From NCBI GenBank assembly GCA_028290545.1, contig JAQGJP010000090.1:1-64000 (forward strand): a stretch of 64,000 bases of DNA, read 5' to 3'. Source of the DNA: Rhizobium sp. Lineage in GTDB: Bacteria > Pseudomonadota > Alphaproteobacteria > Rhizobiales > Rhizobiaceae. Under the pieces are notes generated by a model. The model had not been told where the DNA came from and ran no database searches. It worked only from the letters and a program-made list of their open reading frames with translations. Position 1 is the stretch's first letter, and each line of letters begins with the position of its first letter. Below are positions 1 to 9,061 of the stretch, piece after piece. Both the position numbers and the translations under genes were made by a program.

Positions 1-533
1 AAAAAAAACAAGGCATAAAGCCTTGTTTCTTAAGTATTTTCGCGTGATCCTATTCCCTATTCGGGGGCAGCGGGTAAGCGCGCCTAAGATCCCATCCTCC
101 CAAGACTTGACCGCGAAGGCTGGCAAGGATTTGCTCTCCTTGCCTCTTTTATGACCGGACCGTAGCCTAAAGAATAATCGTTGTCATCCGCTTTTTTGCA
201 AAAATGAGACACTATCGAAAAAAAATTTCGTTGACAAAAAATATCGAGATCGGCAGCAATAGCGTCGTAAATCGTTCAAACAAGCGGAATTTTCGGTAAA
301 TTATACTCGTGATTTTTCCATGCATCTGGCTTTTACCTGTGAAGAGCCTCGCGATCATTTGCCCAAGAAATGGGCACGGGTTCAGAGCGCCGCAGCGGCG
401 GCTCCAGTCAAGGCACAATCGACTGAATCACGTCGGGGCGGGTTTTCATCCGCCACGGAAGCCGTTAAGAACGCGGGTGAAAATCCAATTTCTTCGCGAT
501 TCTGACGATCGCCTACAGTTCCGGATATCAGCC
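1..533. other. Non-coding region upstream of proS
   Basis: No convincing gene is visible in these 533 bases. The left edge holds a terminator-like hairpin (6-28). A TTGACA hexamer lies at 231-236 without a good -10 at 16-18 bases, and a TATACT hexamer lies at 302-307 without a good -35, so the proS promoter cannot be placed with confidence. A frame runs open from 309 into proS but has no conserved prolyl-tRNA synthetase residues before the ATG at 534, so it is treated as leader. Confidence 0.6.
6..28. terminator. Hairpin terminator at left edge, possibly bidirectional
   Basis: A perfect 9-base-pair stem (AAACAAGGC at 6-14, GCCTTGTTT at 20-28) closes a 5-base loop. The run of eight A at 1-8 gives a strong U-tract for minus-strand transcription, and TTT at the other side gives a weaker one for plus-strand transcription. 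In related rhizobia plus-strand genes end just before proS (recalled family knowledge), so it probably terminates an upstream plus-strand unit. Confidence 0.7.
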
Positions 534-1862
534 ATGCGTCTCAGCCGTTATTTTTTGCCCATTCTCAAGGAAAATCCCAAGGAGGCGGAGATCGTCTCAC
601 ACCGGCTGATGCTGCGGGCAGGCATGATCCGCCAGCAGAGCCAGGGCATTTACTCCTGGTTGCCGCTCGGCAAGCGCGTTCTCGACAAGGTGAACAACAT
701 CATCCGCGAAGAGCAGAACCGTTCAGGCGCGGTCGAACTTCTTATGCCGACCTTGCAACCTGCCGAACTCTGGCGTGAAAGCGGACGATACGATGCTTAC
801 GGCAAGGAAATGCTGCGCATCAAGGACCGGCAGGAGCGCGAGATGCTCTACGGTCCGACAAACGAGGAAATGATAACCGATATTTTCCGGGCATCGGTGA
901 AGTCCTACAAGGACCTGCCGATCAACCTCTATCATATCCAGCTGAAATTCCGCGACGAGGTGCGTCCGCGCTTCGGCACGATGCGTTCGCGCGAATTCCT
1001 GATGAAGGACGCCTATTCGTTCGACCTCGACCGCGAGGGTGCGGAGCATTCCTACCGCAAGATGTTTGCCGCCTACCTCCGGACGTTCGACCGGCTCGGT
1101 CTGAGGGCAATACCCATGCGCGCCGATACTGGCCCGATCGGTGGCAATCTCAGCCATGAGTTCATCATTCTTGCCGATACCGGCGAGTCGGAGGTCTATT
1201 CCCACAAGGATTTCGTCAATTTCGACATTCCGCCCGTGGATACCGATTTCGACGATGTCGCGGGCCTGCAGGCAATTTTCGATAAATGGACTTCTGTCTA
1301 TGCCGCCACTTCCGAAATGCATGACGAGGCCGCCTTCGCAACAATTCCGGAAGGCGACCGGCTGTCTGCGCGCGGTATCGAGGTCGGTCACATTTTCTAT
1401 TTCGGCACCAAATATTCCGAACCGATGGGCGCTTCCGTGCAGGGGCCGGACGGCAAGCAGCATCTTGTGCACATGGGGTCCTATGGCATCGGTCCGACAC
1501 GCCTTGTTCCAGCCATCATTGAAGCTTCACATGATGAGAATGGAATCATCTGGCCAAAATCCGTGGCGCCGTTCGACGTTTCGGTCATCAATATGAAAGC
1601 CGGCGACCAGGCGTGCGACGGGGTGAGCGAGCAGCTTTATGCCTCGCTGGCCAGGGCCGGTCTCGACATGCTCTATGACGATACGGATGACCGCGCCGGC
1701 GCCAAGTTCGCGACCGCCGATCTGATTGGCGTGCCGACCCAGATCATCGTCGGGCCGCGTTCCGTGGCAAATGGCGAGGTCGAGATCAAGGACCGCAAGT
1801 CTGGCGCACGCGAGACAGTGTCTATTGAAGCGGCAATCAACAAATTGACGGCGGCAAACTGA
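534..1862 (+). CDS. proS: Prolyl-tRNA synthetase
   Basis: Class II aminoacyl-tRNA synthetase that charges tRNA-Pro in the cytoplasm. The 442-residue product is the short alphaproteobacterial form without the inserted editing domain of the E. coli enzyme (about 570 residues). Visible motifs are the N-terminal start MRLSRYF, the TNEEM segment near residues 109-113, class II motif 2 around 137-163 ([10 protein letters not shown] then [13 protein letters not shown]) and the GIGPTR motif 3 region, followed by an anticodon-binding C-terminal domain. ATG 534 was chosen because similarity begins there; the longer open frame from 309 adds unrelated residues. lolC follows after 11 bases, suggesting one operon proS-lolC-lolD. 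Confidence 0.96.
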   Translation: MRLSRYFLPILKENPKEAEIVSHRLMLRAGMIRQQSQGIYSWLPLGKRVLDKVNNIIREEQNRSGAVELLMPTLQPAELWRESGRYDAYGKEMLRIKDRQEREMLYGPTNEEMITDIFRASVKSYKDLPINLYHIQLKFRDEVRPRFGTMRSREFLMKDAYSFDLDREGAEHSYRKMFAAYLRTFDRLGLRAIPMRADTGPIGGNLSHEFIILADTGESEVYSHKDFVNFDIPPVDTDFDDVAGLQAIFDKWTSVYAATSEMHDEAAFATIPEGDRLSARGIEVGHIFYFGTKYSEPMGASVQGPDGKQHLVHMGSYGIGPTRLVPAIIEASHDENGIIWPKSVAPFDVSVINMKAGDQACDGVSEQLYASLARAGLDMLYDDTDDRAGAKFATADLIGVPTQIIVGPRSVANGEVEIKDRKSGARETVSIEAAINKLTAAN

Positions 1863-1873
1863 GCGGGGCGGGA

Positions 1874-3181
1874 ATGACGGAAGCAGTGGCGGATGCGGAT
1901 GTGGCGGTCACCAACAGCGTGTCTGCCGCCAAGCCGTTTTCGACATTCGAGCGGATGGTGGCGTTCCGCTATCTCCGTCCGCGCCGCAAGGAAGCCTTTA
2001 TTTCGGTGATCGCGGGATTCTCGTTTGCTGGCATCATGCTCGGCGTGGCAACCCTCATCATCGTCATGGCCGTGATGAACGGCTTCCGGACGGAACTCAT
2101 CAGCCGCATCCTCGGTATCAACGGCCACATGATCGTCCAGCCGATCGAAGGCACGCTCACCGATTACGCCGACATCAGTGACCGGTTGTCGAAGATTCCC
2201 GGCATCAGGCTTGCAATTCCTTTTATCGATGGCCAGATCCTTGCGCAGGGCAAGGCGTCCACCAGCACAGGTGCCTTGGTGCGCGGCATTCGCGCCGATG
2301 ATCTCGTCAAGCTCAAGCTGGTGTCCGACAACATCAAGCAGGGCGATCTGGTTTCCTTCGCTTCCGGTGAAGGCGTGGCGATCGGCAGCCGCATGGCCGA
2401 GCAACTCGGGCTTTCGGCGGGCGATTCGATCACGCTTCTGTCACCGGAAGGTGATGTGACGCCAATAGGCGTCAATCCGCGTGTCAAGACCTACAAAGTC
2501 GCGGCCGTCTTCGAAGTTGGCATGTCGGAATATGATGCGTCGATCATCTTCATGCCGTTCGAGGAAGCGCAACTGTTCTTCAATGCCGACGGCATCGCGC
2601 AATCGATCGAGATCTTTCTCGACCACCCGGAAACCGTCGATGACATGCGGCCGCTGGTCGAGAAGGCTGCCGACAGGCAGATTTTCATTACCGACTGGCG
2701 GCAGCGCAACAAGACGTTTTTCTCGGCACTATCGGTCGAGCGCAACGTGATGTTCATGATCCTGACGCTGATCGTCCTCGTTGCAGCGCTCAATATCATT
2801 TCCGGCCTGATCATGCTGGTGAAGGACAAGGGCCGCGACATCGCCATTCTGCGAACCATGGGCGCCACATCCGGCGCGGTGATGCGCATCTTCTTCATGA
2901 CCGGGGCGGCGATCGGCATTGTCGGTACTCTGGCGGGCGTTGTACTGGGCGTCGTGGTCTGCCTCAATGTCGAGAATATAAGGCAGTTCTTCTCCTGGCT
3001 TTCGGGCACGACGATATTCAATCCGGAACTTTATTTCCTCAGCCAGTTGCCGGCCGAGATGAATTTCGGTGAGACGCTTTCCGTGATCATCATGGCGCTG
3101 GTTCTGTCTTTCATCGCCACGATTTTCCCGGCCTGGCGCGCATCCCGGATCGATCCGGTTCAGGCGCTTCGATATGAATAG
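1874..3181 (+). CDS. lolC: Lipoprotein-releasing ABC transporter permease LolC/LolE
   Basis: Inner-membrane subunit of the Lol complex that extracts outer-membrane lipoproteins from the inner membrane. The 435-residue protein has the family layout: a short cytoplasmic N-terminus, one transmembrane helix at about 40-65, a large periplasmic domain up to about 290, then three helices in the MacB/FtsX-like permease domain ending with the [18 protein letters not shown] motif typical of LolC/E. Many alphaproteobacteria have a single LolC/E gene, so the C-or-E distinction is not meaningful here. GGGGCGGG precedes the ATG. The 3' end abuts lolD, its ATPase partner. Confidence 0.94.
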   Translation: MTEAVADADVAVTNSVSAAKPFSTFERMVAFRYLRPRRKEAFISVIAGFSFAGIMLGVATLIIVMAVMNGFRTELISRILGINGHMIVQPIEGTLTDYADISDRLSKIPGIRLAIPFIDGQILAQGKASTSTGALVRGIRADDLVKLKLVSDNIKQGDLVSFASGEGVAIGSRMAEQLGLSAGDSITLLSPEGDVTPIGVNPRVKTYKVAAVFEVGMSEYDASIIFMPFEEAQLFFNADGIAQSIEIFLDHPETVDDMRPLVEKAADRQIFITDWRQRNKTFFSALSVERNVMFMILTLIVLVAALNIISGLIMLVKDKGRDIAILRTMGATSGAVMRIFFMTGAAIGIVGTLAGVVLGVVVCLNVENIRQFFSWLSGTTIFNPELYFLSQLPAEMNFGETLSVIIMALVLSFIATIFPAWRASRIDPVQALRYE

Positions 3182-3188
3182 GGTGCCG

Positions 3189-3872
3189 ATGACTGGCCAT
3201 GAAATTCTGAAGATCGAGAACGTCTCGCGCTATTTCGGCGACGGAGAGGGGCGGCTGGATATTCTCAAGGGTGCGAACCTGACGATGCGCAAAGGCGAGA
3301 TGATCGGCTTGGTCGCCCCTTCGGGCACGGGAAAATCGACGCTTCTTCATCTGGCTGGCCTTTTGGAGAAGCCCGACGAAGGCAATGTCTATGTCGACGG
3401 CAAGGATTGCGGCGCCCTGCCGGATGCGGAACGAACGACGATCCGCCGCTCCGAGATTGGCTTCGTCTACCAGTTCCATCACCTGTTGCCGGAGTTCTCG
3501 GCGATCGAGAATGTGATGATGCCGCAGATGATTGCCGGCCTCGGTCGCAAGGATGCGCGAGAGCGGGCAGCACAACTGCTCGATTACCTGCGCGTCGGCC
3601 ATCGTGGCGAACACCGTCCGTCCGAGCTTTCCGGTGGCGAGCAGCAGCGTGTGGCGATCGCGCGTGCCGTGGCCAATGCACCGCTCATCCTGCTGGCCGA
3701 TGAACCGACCGGCAATCTCGATCCCGCCACCGCACATTATGTGTTTGATGCCCTCGAAGCGCTCGTGCGCCAATCAGGCCTGGCGGCGCTGATCGCCACG
3801 CACAATCATGAACTTGCCGCTCGCATGGACCGGCGTGTCACGCTTGAGGACGGCAAGGTCGTCGAAGTCTGA
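3189..3872 (+). CDS. lolD: Lipoprotein-releasing system ATP-binding protein LolD
   Basis: ABC ATPase driving LolC-mediated lipoprotein release. Counted from ATG 3189 (227 residues) it contains Walker [10 protein letters not shown] near residues 43-51, the signature [14 protein letters not shown] from about 147, Walker B ILLADE with DEPTGNLD from about 167, and the H-loop THNH. An earlier in-frame ATG at 3174 overlaps the lolC stop; I prefer 3189 because AGGG lies five bases upstream of it and homologues start about ten residues before the LKIENV strand. It lies directly behind its permease; the next gene converges after 4 bases. Confidence 0.94.
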   Translation: MTGHEILKIENVSRYFGDGEGRLDILKGANLTMRKGEMIGLVAPSGTGKSTLLHLAGLLEKPDEGNVYVDGKDCGALPDAERTTIRRSEIGFVYQFHHLLPEFSAIENVMMPQMIAGLGRKDARERAAQLLDYLRVGHRGEHRPSELSGGEQQRVAIARAVANAPLILLADEPTGNLDPATAHYVFDALEALVRQSGLAALIATHNHELAARMDRRVTLEDGKVVEV

Positions 3873-3876
3873 GCGA

Positions 3877-4476
3877 TCATTTCAGCGTGAAACGCTGTTC
3901 GATGTCGGACGACTTTTTCGAATTGAGATCGTTGAATGTGTATTTCAATACATATTCGCCGGCCGGTACCGCCGAGACATCGAGCGTCAGCGGCGTATAG
4001 ATTTCGAACAGCGGTTCATGGCTGGCAATCTTGAAGTTACCGAACGCCTTTTGAACCGCCAGGACCTCGCCCGCCGGATTACGCAACTCGAAATCGACGG
4101 TAAACTGCGATTGCACCTCGCCATCATCGGCCGGTCTCCAGGCAAGTCCCACGGGTTCGGCATAGGTGATCAGCGACGAACCGACGGGAAATTCATTGAC
4201 CTTGACCCGGGAATAGTTGCCGAAGATCACCGGCTTCTCGGAGACGAAGAAAGCCTTTCGAATATCGAGCGGGATCTTTTCGGACGCGACGCTCATCGTT
4301 TGCCGCAGCTTTTCATAAGCGGCCATGCCATCGCCCTTGTCCAGCAGCCCTTCCGCTTCGGTGGCGCGATCGACCAGATCTCCCGCGGTTGCAACATAGG
4401 GAACAGCGGCGACCATAACCCCGAGGAGGGTTCTTCCGATCATCCGTCGGGACATCTGCATCTCTGCCAAAACCAT
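3877..4476 (-). CDS. Conserved exported protein of unknown function
   Basis: I do not recognise a named family. The 199-residue product has a signal peptide (basic SRRMIGR, hydrophobic TLLGVMVAAV, cleavage probably after ATAG), so it is probably periplasmic. The mature part has a helical segment followed by beta-rich sequence resembling the immunoglobulin-like folds of exported proteins (FTVDFELRNPAGEVLAV, then AGEYVLKYTFNDLNSKKS). Starts at 4476, 4461 and 4455 are all possible; 4476 has GAGAGGA touching it, which is too close to be ideal. It converges on lolD. Confidence 0.7.
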   Translation of the reverse strand: MVLAEMQMSRRMIGRTLLGVMVAAVPYVATAGDLVDRATEAEGLLDKGDGMAAYEKLRQTMSVASEKIPLDIRKAFFVSEKPVIFGNYSRVKVNEFPVGSSLITYAEPVGLAWRPADDGEVQSQFTVDFELRNPAGEVLAVQKAFGNFKIASHEPLFEIYTPLTLDVSAVPAGEYVLKYTFNDLNSKKSSDIEQRFTLK

Positions 4477-4569
4477 TCCTCTCGTTGAAATCAGATCTGT
4501 ACGCAATCGATTAATTTAACGCCGTATCCTCCGATTCGGTCAAGATTAGGAGAACTGTATAACGCACTG

Positions 4570-5499
4570 TCATCGGCAAGCGTGCAGCGTCGTATCGAGC
4601 CAATCGCAGATGTCGCGCGTGATGGCTGAGGTGTTGGACGGCGCGAGGACATCGCCGGCAATGACATGCGAGGATGGATCCTCTGTCTTCTCGATCGCGA
4701 TAAGGCGGTGTGTCGCGCCCCATCGTTGGGCGACAGCCACGATCTTCTGCGGATCGACCGTCCGATCATTCGGCGAATAGAGAAAGAGTGCGGGAACCGT
4801 GGTCGCTTCGATCTCGGCGCTGTTGGCGAGTTGCATGGCAGCCGCCATCGGCAGCAGCGCATCCGTCGGATAATGGTGGGTCCAGATCCTCGCATGTTCG
4901 GCATTGACTGGTTCAAACCCCCGCGTTCGGCCGATCACGGCGCGGACGATCTGCCGCGCGAACGGGGCCGAGAGCAGAGATGCGCCGCGGGCCTGCAAGG
5001 CGTAGTTCGGGGAGAACAGCACGGCTGCGGTAATGTTTGCGGCCAATGCCGGTTGTGCGAGCGCCCAGGTGATAAGTGCCGCTCCGGTCGACGTCGCCAT
5101 GACGATCACGCGCTCGCCGATGCGCTCGCCAATTGCGATCGCTTCCGCGACGTCATCGACCCAGGCCTCGATCGTCGCATTGCCCAGAGCGTCGCCATCC
5201 GCGCCATGCCCATTCAACCGGGTAAAATAGAGGTTGGCCTTAAGGTGTCCTGCCACCAGATCCGGTACCGGTCGTATCTCCCCGGAGGAGGCGGAGAAGC
5301 CGTGCAGATAGATGAGCGAATAGGGCGTCCGCAGTTTTCTGGCCGGATCGACCCAGATGACCTGCTTCTGCAGCCCCGGCCTTATCTCCGCAATCCTGCT
5401 TTCGGCGGCCGTCAGGTAGGCATCGATGTCATCGCCAAGAACAGATTTGTCAAAACTGATCCTGATCTGATTTTTCCTGTTCGACCACCACAGCGTCAT
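4570..5499 (-). CDS. Alpha/beta hydrolase (lysophospholipase/esterase-like)
   Basis: Serine hydrolase of unknown substrate, 309 residues, no signal peptide. The alpha/beta hydrolase landmarks are present: LIYLHGFSAS (oxyanion HGF at 66-68), a nucleophile elbow ATSTGA with Ser137, the acid in YSPNDRTVD (Asp245) and the histidine in SSHVIAGD (His278). The nucleophile motif is T-S-T-G rather than the classic G-x-S-x-G. It is separated from the upstream exported-protein gene by about 90 bases and is divergent from the HlyU-like gene. The substrate cannot be inferred. Confidence 0.85.
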   Translation of the reverse strand: MTLWWSNRKNQIRISFDKSVLGDDIDAYLTAAESRIAEIRPGLQKQVIWVDPARKLRTPYSLIYLHGFSASSGEIRPVPDLVAGHLKANLYFTRLNGHGADGDALGNATIEAWVDDVAEAIAIGERIGERVIVMATSTGAALITWALAQPALAANITAAVLFSPNYALQARGASLLSAPFARQIVRAVIGRTRGFEPVNAEHARIWTHHYPTDALLPMAAAMQLANSAEIEATTVPALFLYSPNDRTVDPQKIVAVAQRWGATHRLIAIEKTEDPSSHVIAGDVLAPSNTSAITRDICDWLDTTLHACR

Positions 5500-5625
5500 G
5501 CCATATCCCAGCTTCCCGAAACGCCCCTTGGATCATAGACCTGAAACATTAGGAAAGTCCCTAGACGACTGCACAGGCCAGAATGGCCCTTTCAAGCACA
5601 ATTCCGCTGTGCTAGACGAGGTTCC

Positions 5626-5946
5626 ATGGCTGGATTCCTTTCAAAAATACTGGGCGCTTTTTCCGGTGGCGGTGGCGACAAGCCTTCGTCCTCGAAAGAG
5701 CATATGCAGAAGATCGGCGAGTATACCGTTTATGCTTCGCCACGGAAGGAAGGCGCGCAATATCGCCTTGCCGGCCGCATCGAGCATGAGGCGAATGGCG
5801 AGACGCTGGTTCGCAATTTCGTGCGCGCCGACCTGTTTTCCAGCGAAACCGACACGGTCGAGACGACTTTCCGCAAGGCCAAGCAGATCATCGAGCAACA
5901 TGGTCAGGGCCTGTTCGGCGACGGCGCCAAGGAGCGCCAAGTCTAG
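5626..5946 (+). CDS. HlyU-like protein
   Basis: A 106-residue protein matching the HlyU family in length and sequence pattern: a glycine-rich linker (FSGGGGDKPSSS), then a compact alpha/beta domain with EYTVYASPRKEGAQYRLAG and a C-terminal helix with FRKAKQIIEQHG. HlyU of Vibrio is a winged-helix activator of haemolysin genes, but this rhizobial group lacks the SmtB/ArsR-type helix-turn-helix and its role is unknown; automatic annotations often call it HlyU family transcriptional regulator. It stands alone, divergent from the hydrolase gene. Confidence 0.75.
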   Translation: MAGFLSKILGAFSGGGGDKPSSSKEHMQKIGEYTVYASPRKEGAQYRLAGRIEHEANGETLVRNFVRADLFSSETDTVETTFRKAKQIIEQHGQGLFGDGAKERQV

Positions 5947-6010
5947 CAGTCGCAAGTCCCGGCATCCAGGCGGAAAAGCCAACCAGCTCTATGAAAATAC
6001 GCCGGTATAG

Positions 6011-6223
6011 CATGTCATCGCCCGGACGTCGCTGGACGAGCCCAACGCCGCGCCTGCCGTCAATGCTGAATTCCCGATTGCCTTCCTGGAAAAGAAACCC
6101 CTCGTCCGCTCCGTGATCGTCACTCACGACTGCAACGGTTTCGATCTCGAAGCCTATGTCATGGATGGCGACAAACGCATGTCGGAGCTGAAGAAGTCGT
6201 TCCCGATCACTTGCGGTGACTGA
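6011..6223 (+). pseudogene. Probable 3' remnant of an unidentified gene
   Basis: The frame 6011-6223 is open for 70 codons with codon use like the surrounding genes and protein-like sequence (LDEPNAAPAV, then FPIAFLEKK and VTHDCNGFDLEAYVMDGDK, ending FPITCGD). It is closed by TAG at 6008-6010 and has no ATG before Met near its C-terminus; the only plausible start is GTG 6113, giving 36 residues. The simplest reading is the tail of a gene whose front is lost. A short GTG-initiated gene cannot be excluded. The rest of the 306-base gap between the HlyU-like and aldolase genes shows nothing. Confidence 0.4.
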
Positions 6224-6252
6224 GAACGACCGCTCTCGTCAATACATGAAAA

Positions 6253-7020
6253 TCAATGCATGAAGTCCGGTTCCTGCCGCTCGAGCAGGGTTTTCAGATC
6301 CGACAGGTGGCGCTCCGCCTGGCCGGGATAGTCCTCGATCTCCTGTGCGACCTTGTCGGCGATCTCGTCGGAAAGCACCCGCAGCTTTTGGCCGGTCATC
6401 AGGGCCTTGATATAGGTCTCGGCGGCGCGCTCGAAATAATACATCCGGTTGAACGTGTCGGCGACATTCTTGCCGATCACCAGGACGCCGTGGCTGCCCA
6501 TGATCATCACCTTGTGCAGGGGATTGCTCAGCAGGCGTGCGCAACGCGCGCCCTCGTCCTCGAAGGCCAGGCCGCCGTAGTTCTCGTCGATCACATAACG
6601 GTTGAAGAAGGTTGCGCAGTTCTGGTCGATCGGCAGGAGGCGGCTGTCGGCGAGCGAGGCAAGCACGGTCGCATGGATCGAATGCACATGCATCAGGCAG
6701 CGCGCGCGCGGCAAGTGCCGGTGGATCGCTCCGTGCAGGCCCCAGGCTGTCGGATCGGGTGCATCCGGGCGGTCCATCGTCTTCGGGTCGTTGGCATCGA
6801 GCAGCAGCAGGCTCGATGCCTTCAGCAGGGAGAAATGCACCTGGTTGGGATTCATCAAAAACTGGCTGCCGTCGTCGTTGACCGCAAGCGAGAAGTGATT
6901 GGCAACGGCTTCGTGCATATTGAGCCGCGCCGTCCAGCGGAATGCGGCGGCAAGATCGACGCGTTCTTGATAGTAGGGCATATTGTCCAGGCGATGGACG
7001 GATGCGGTATTGGCCGACAT
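6253..7020 (-). CDS. Class II aldolase/adducin family protein
   Basis: Member of the zinc-dependent class II aldolase (AraD/FucA) fold, 255 residues from the ATG at 7020. Zinc-ligand candidates are visible in CLMHVHSIHAT (His111, His113) and GSHGVLV further on, with LHGAIHRHLP before them. The substrate is unknown: proteins with this domain include sugar-phosphate aldolases/epimerases and decarboxylases, and several are simply annotated as class II aldolase/adducin. An open extension to 7065 exists, but MSANTASVHRL is the natural start because a GGAG-like site precedes it. It stands alone. Confidence 0.82.
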   Translation of the reverse strand: MSANTASVHRLDNMPYYQERVDLAAAFRWTARLNMHEAVANHFSLAVNDDGSQFLMNPNQVHFSLLKASSLLLLDANDPKTMDRPDAPDPTAWGLHGAIHRHLPRARCLMHVHSIHATVLASLADSRLLPIDQNCATFFNRYVIDENYGGLAFEDEGARCARLLSNPLHKVMIMGSHGVLVIGKNVADTFNRMYYFERAAETYIKALMTGQKLRVLSDEIADKVAQEIEDYPGQAERHLSDLKTLLERQEPDFMH

Positions 7021-7341
7021 TGCGGGAACTCCTTGAATCTGTTTCAGATAAGCATGCCTTTCCAATGACTTCGCGTCAACATTGCTGCCGGGTTTCGGCG
7101 ACTATATGACAAAAAATATTCGGGGTCATAGGCTTGTGCGGAATTTTGCGAAACCGTCGGCGCCATCGCCCGCGTTCGTTGAGGATAATGCACAAAAATG
7201 TTCAGTCCAGACGTTTGCGATCTTCTTGTCCCGAGTGCCGGCGAGTCCGGAAAAGTGCTTCACACTTGATCCCATCCCCCCAAACATGCGAAAGGGCAGC
7301 GATCAATCTCAAACGACCAGATTTTTCCGAAGGGAATACCA
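7021..7341. other. Intergenic region, no gene seen
   Basis: These 321 bases separate the divergent aldolase and VOC genes, so they should carry both promoters. I see no hairpin terminator, riboswitch motif or credible small gene. GAAGGG eight bases before 7342 is a good ribosome-binding site for the VOC gene. Confidence 0.5.
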
Positions 7342-8214
7342 ATGCCGCCACGCCCGCTCGATCATCTTGTCATGCCTGTCACCGATATCCGGACCTCTCG
7401 GGAGCGACTGACCACGCTCGGTTTCACTGTCGCGGCCGATGCGCGCCATCCGTTCGGCACGGAGAATGCCTGCGTGTTTTTCGCCGACAAGAGCTACCTC
7501 GAACCGCTTGGTATCGCGAGTGAAGAAGAATGCCTCGCCACGGCCAAAGCCGGCAACCAGTTCACGGCGCGCAACAATGCGTTCCGTTTCCGCAACGGAC
7601 CGGAAGGGCTTTCAGCTATCGTCATGGGTTCCGAAGACGCCGATAGCGACCACGCCGGCTTCCGCGCCGAAGGGATTTCGGGCGGCGATATCCTGCAGTT
7701 CTCGCGTGTCATGAAACTGCCCGACGGCTCAGAGATCACCCCGACCTTCAAACTTGCATTCGCCGCCGATCTGCGGTCACCGGATTTTCATGGCATCACT
7801 TGCCAGCGCATCAACGTGCCTCCGGCCGACCGTTCCGCGCTGGAAAAGCATGCCAATGGTGTCACCGGAATCAAGAAAGTGGTACTAACCGAATCCCACC
7901 CCGCTGATTTCGAGGCTTTCCTCAAGGCGGTCGTTGGCCAGCCGGCTGCTTCCGGCGGCCGGGACGGTCTGACGATCGCCACCGCCAACGCCGAAATCCA
8001 GCTGTTGAATGCCGATGGCGCGCATGAATTCTTCGGTCTGCAAATACCGGAATCGCGCGGCCTGGTTGGCCGATCCTTGGTTTTCCAGGTCGAGGATCTA
8101 ACGGCGACGGAGACGTTTCTTGCCGGCAATGGCGTGACTTTCAACAAACATAATGGAATGCTGCTTGTCCCGCATCAGCCGGGGCAGGGCGTTCCGCTGG
8201 CTTTTGCGGAGTAA
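7342..8214 (+). CDS. VOC/glyoxalase-like domain protein
   Basis: A 290-residue protein starting [13 protein letters not shown], the usual opening strand of the vicinal-oxygen-chelate fold, where the histidine is a metal-ligand candidate. Length and pattern (two paired modules, with a second strand set near [13 protein letters not shown]) fit the glyoxalase-like domain of the Glyoxalase_3 type. The substrate is unknown. It sits 4 bases upstream of kdsA and probably shares its transcript. GAAGGGAATACC provides the ribosome-binding site. Confidence 0.82.
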   Translation: MPPRPLDHLVMPVTDIRTSRERLTTLGFTVAADARHPFGTENACVFFADKSYLEPLGIASEEECLATAKAGNQFTARNNAFRFRNGPEGLSAIVMGSEDADSDHAGFRAEGISGGDILQFSRVMKLPDGSEITPTFKLAFAADLRSPDFHGITCQRINVPPADRSALEKHANGVTGIKKVVLTESHPADFEAFLKAVVGQPAASGGRDGLTIATANAEIQLLNADGAHEFFGLQIPESRGLVGRSLVFQVEDLTATETFLAGNGVTFNKHNGMLLVPHQPGQGVPLAFAE

Positions 8215-8218
8215 GGTC

Positions 8219-9061
8219 ATGTCGAACACCAATGCGAATGTCGTGGCCGGAGAAGGTAAGAGACAGGTTACATTCTCCAATGCCGGCCGATTCTCGCTGA
8301 TCGCCGGGCCGTGCCAGATGGAGAGCCGCGAGCATGCGTTCATGGTTGCGGGAAAGCTGGTCGAGATGTGTGAAAAGCTTGGCATCGGACTGGTCTACAA
8401 GTCGTCATTCGACAAGGCCAACCGCACTTCCCTGTCGGCCCAACGGGGCATCGGCCTCGAGACCGCGATGGAAGTGTTCGCCGATCTCAAGAAGGAGTAC
8501 GGCTTTCCGGTGCTGACCGACATCCACACCGAAGAGCAATGTGCCGCGGTGTCACCCGTTGTTGATGTGCTGCAGATCCCGGCATTCCTGTCGCGCCAGA
8601 CCGATCTGCTGGTGGCTGCGGCCAGGACAGGCCGGGTGATCAACGTCAAGAAGGGCCAGTTCCTTGCGCCGTGGGACATGAAGAACGTGCTTGCCAAGCT
8701 CAACGACACCGGCAACCCGAATGTGCTGCTTTGCGAACGCGGAGCCTCGTTCGGTTACAACACGCTGGTGTCGGATATGCGCTCGCTGCCGATCATGGCT
8801 TCGATGGGTGCGCCGGTGATTTTTGACGCCACGCATTCGGTGCAGCAGCCGGGCGGGCAGGGCACGTCCTCTGGCGGCCAGCGCGAGTTCGTGGCGGTGC
8901 TGGCGCGCGCGGCAATCGCCGTCGGCGTTGCCGGCGTCTTCATCGAGACGCATGAGGATCCGGACAACGCTCCATCCGATGGACCGAACATGGTGCATCT
9001 GAAAGACATGCCAGCGCTGCTCGAAAAGCTGCTCGCCTTCGACAACCTCGCCAAAGCCTAG
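8219..9061 (+). CDS. kdsA: 3-deoxy-8-phosphooctulonate synthase
   Basis: Condenses phosphoenolpyruvate with D-arabinose 5-phosphate to KDO-8-phosphate, the precursor of the inner-core sugar of lipopolysaccharide. The 280 residues match the family length. Recognisable motifs are [46 protein letters not shown] and [12 protein letters not shown]. The N-terminus is slightly extended ([15 protein letters not shown]). An open extension back to 8153 overlaps the VOC gene and is not needed. Its stop shares the four bases CTAG (9058-9061) with the stop of the convergent chemoreceptor. Confidence 0.96.
   Translation: MSNTNANVVAGEGKRQVTFSNAGRFSLIAGPCQMESREHAFMVAGKLVEMCEKLGIGLVYKSSFDKANRTSLSAQRGIGLETAMEVFADLKKEYGFPVLTDIHTEEQCAAVSPVVDVLQIPAFLSRQTDLLVAAARTGRVINVKKGQFLAPWDMKNVLAKLNDTGNPNVLLCERGASFGYNTLVSDMRSLPIMASMGAPVIFDATHSVQQPGGQGTSSGGQREFVAVLARAAIAVGVAGVFIETHEDPDNAPSDGPNMVHLKDMPALLEKLLAFDNLAKA

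Noticed and set aside
231..307. proS promoter built from TTGACA (231-236) and TATACT (302-307)
   Set aside because: The two hexamers are about 65 bases apart and neither has a partner at normal spacing.
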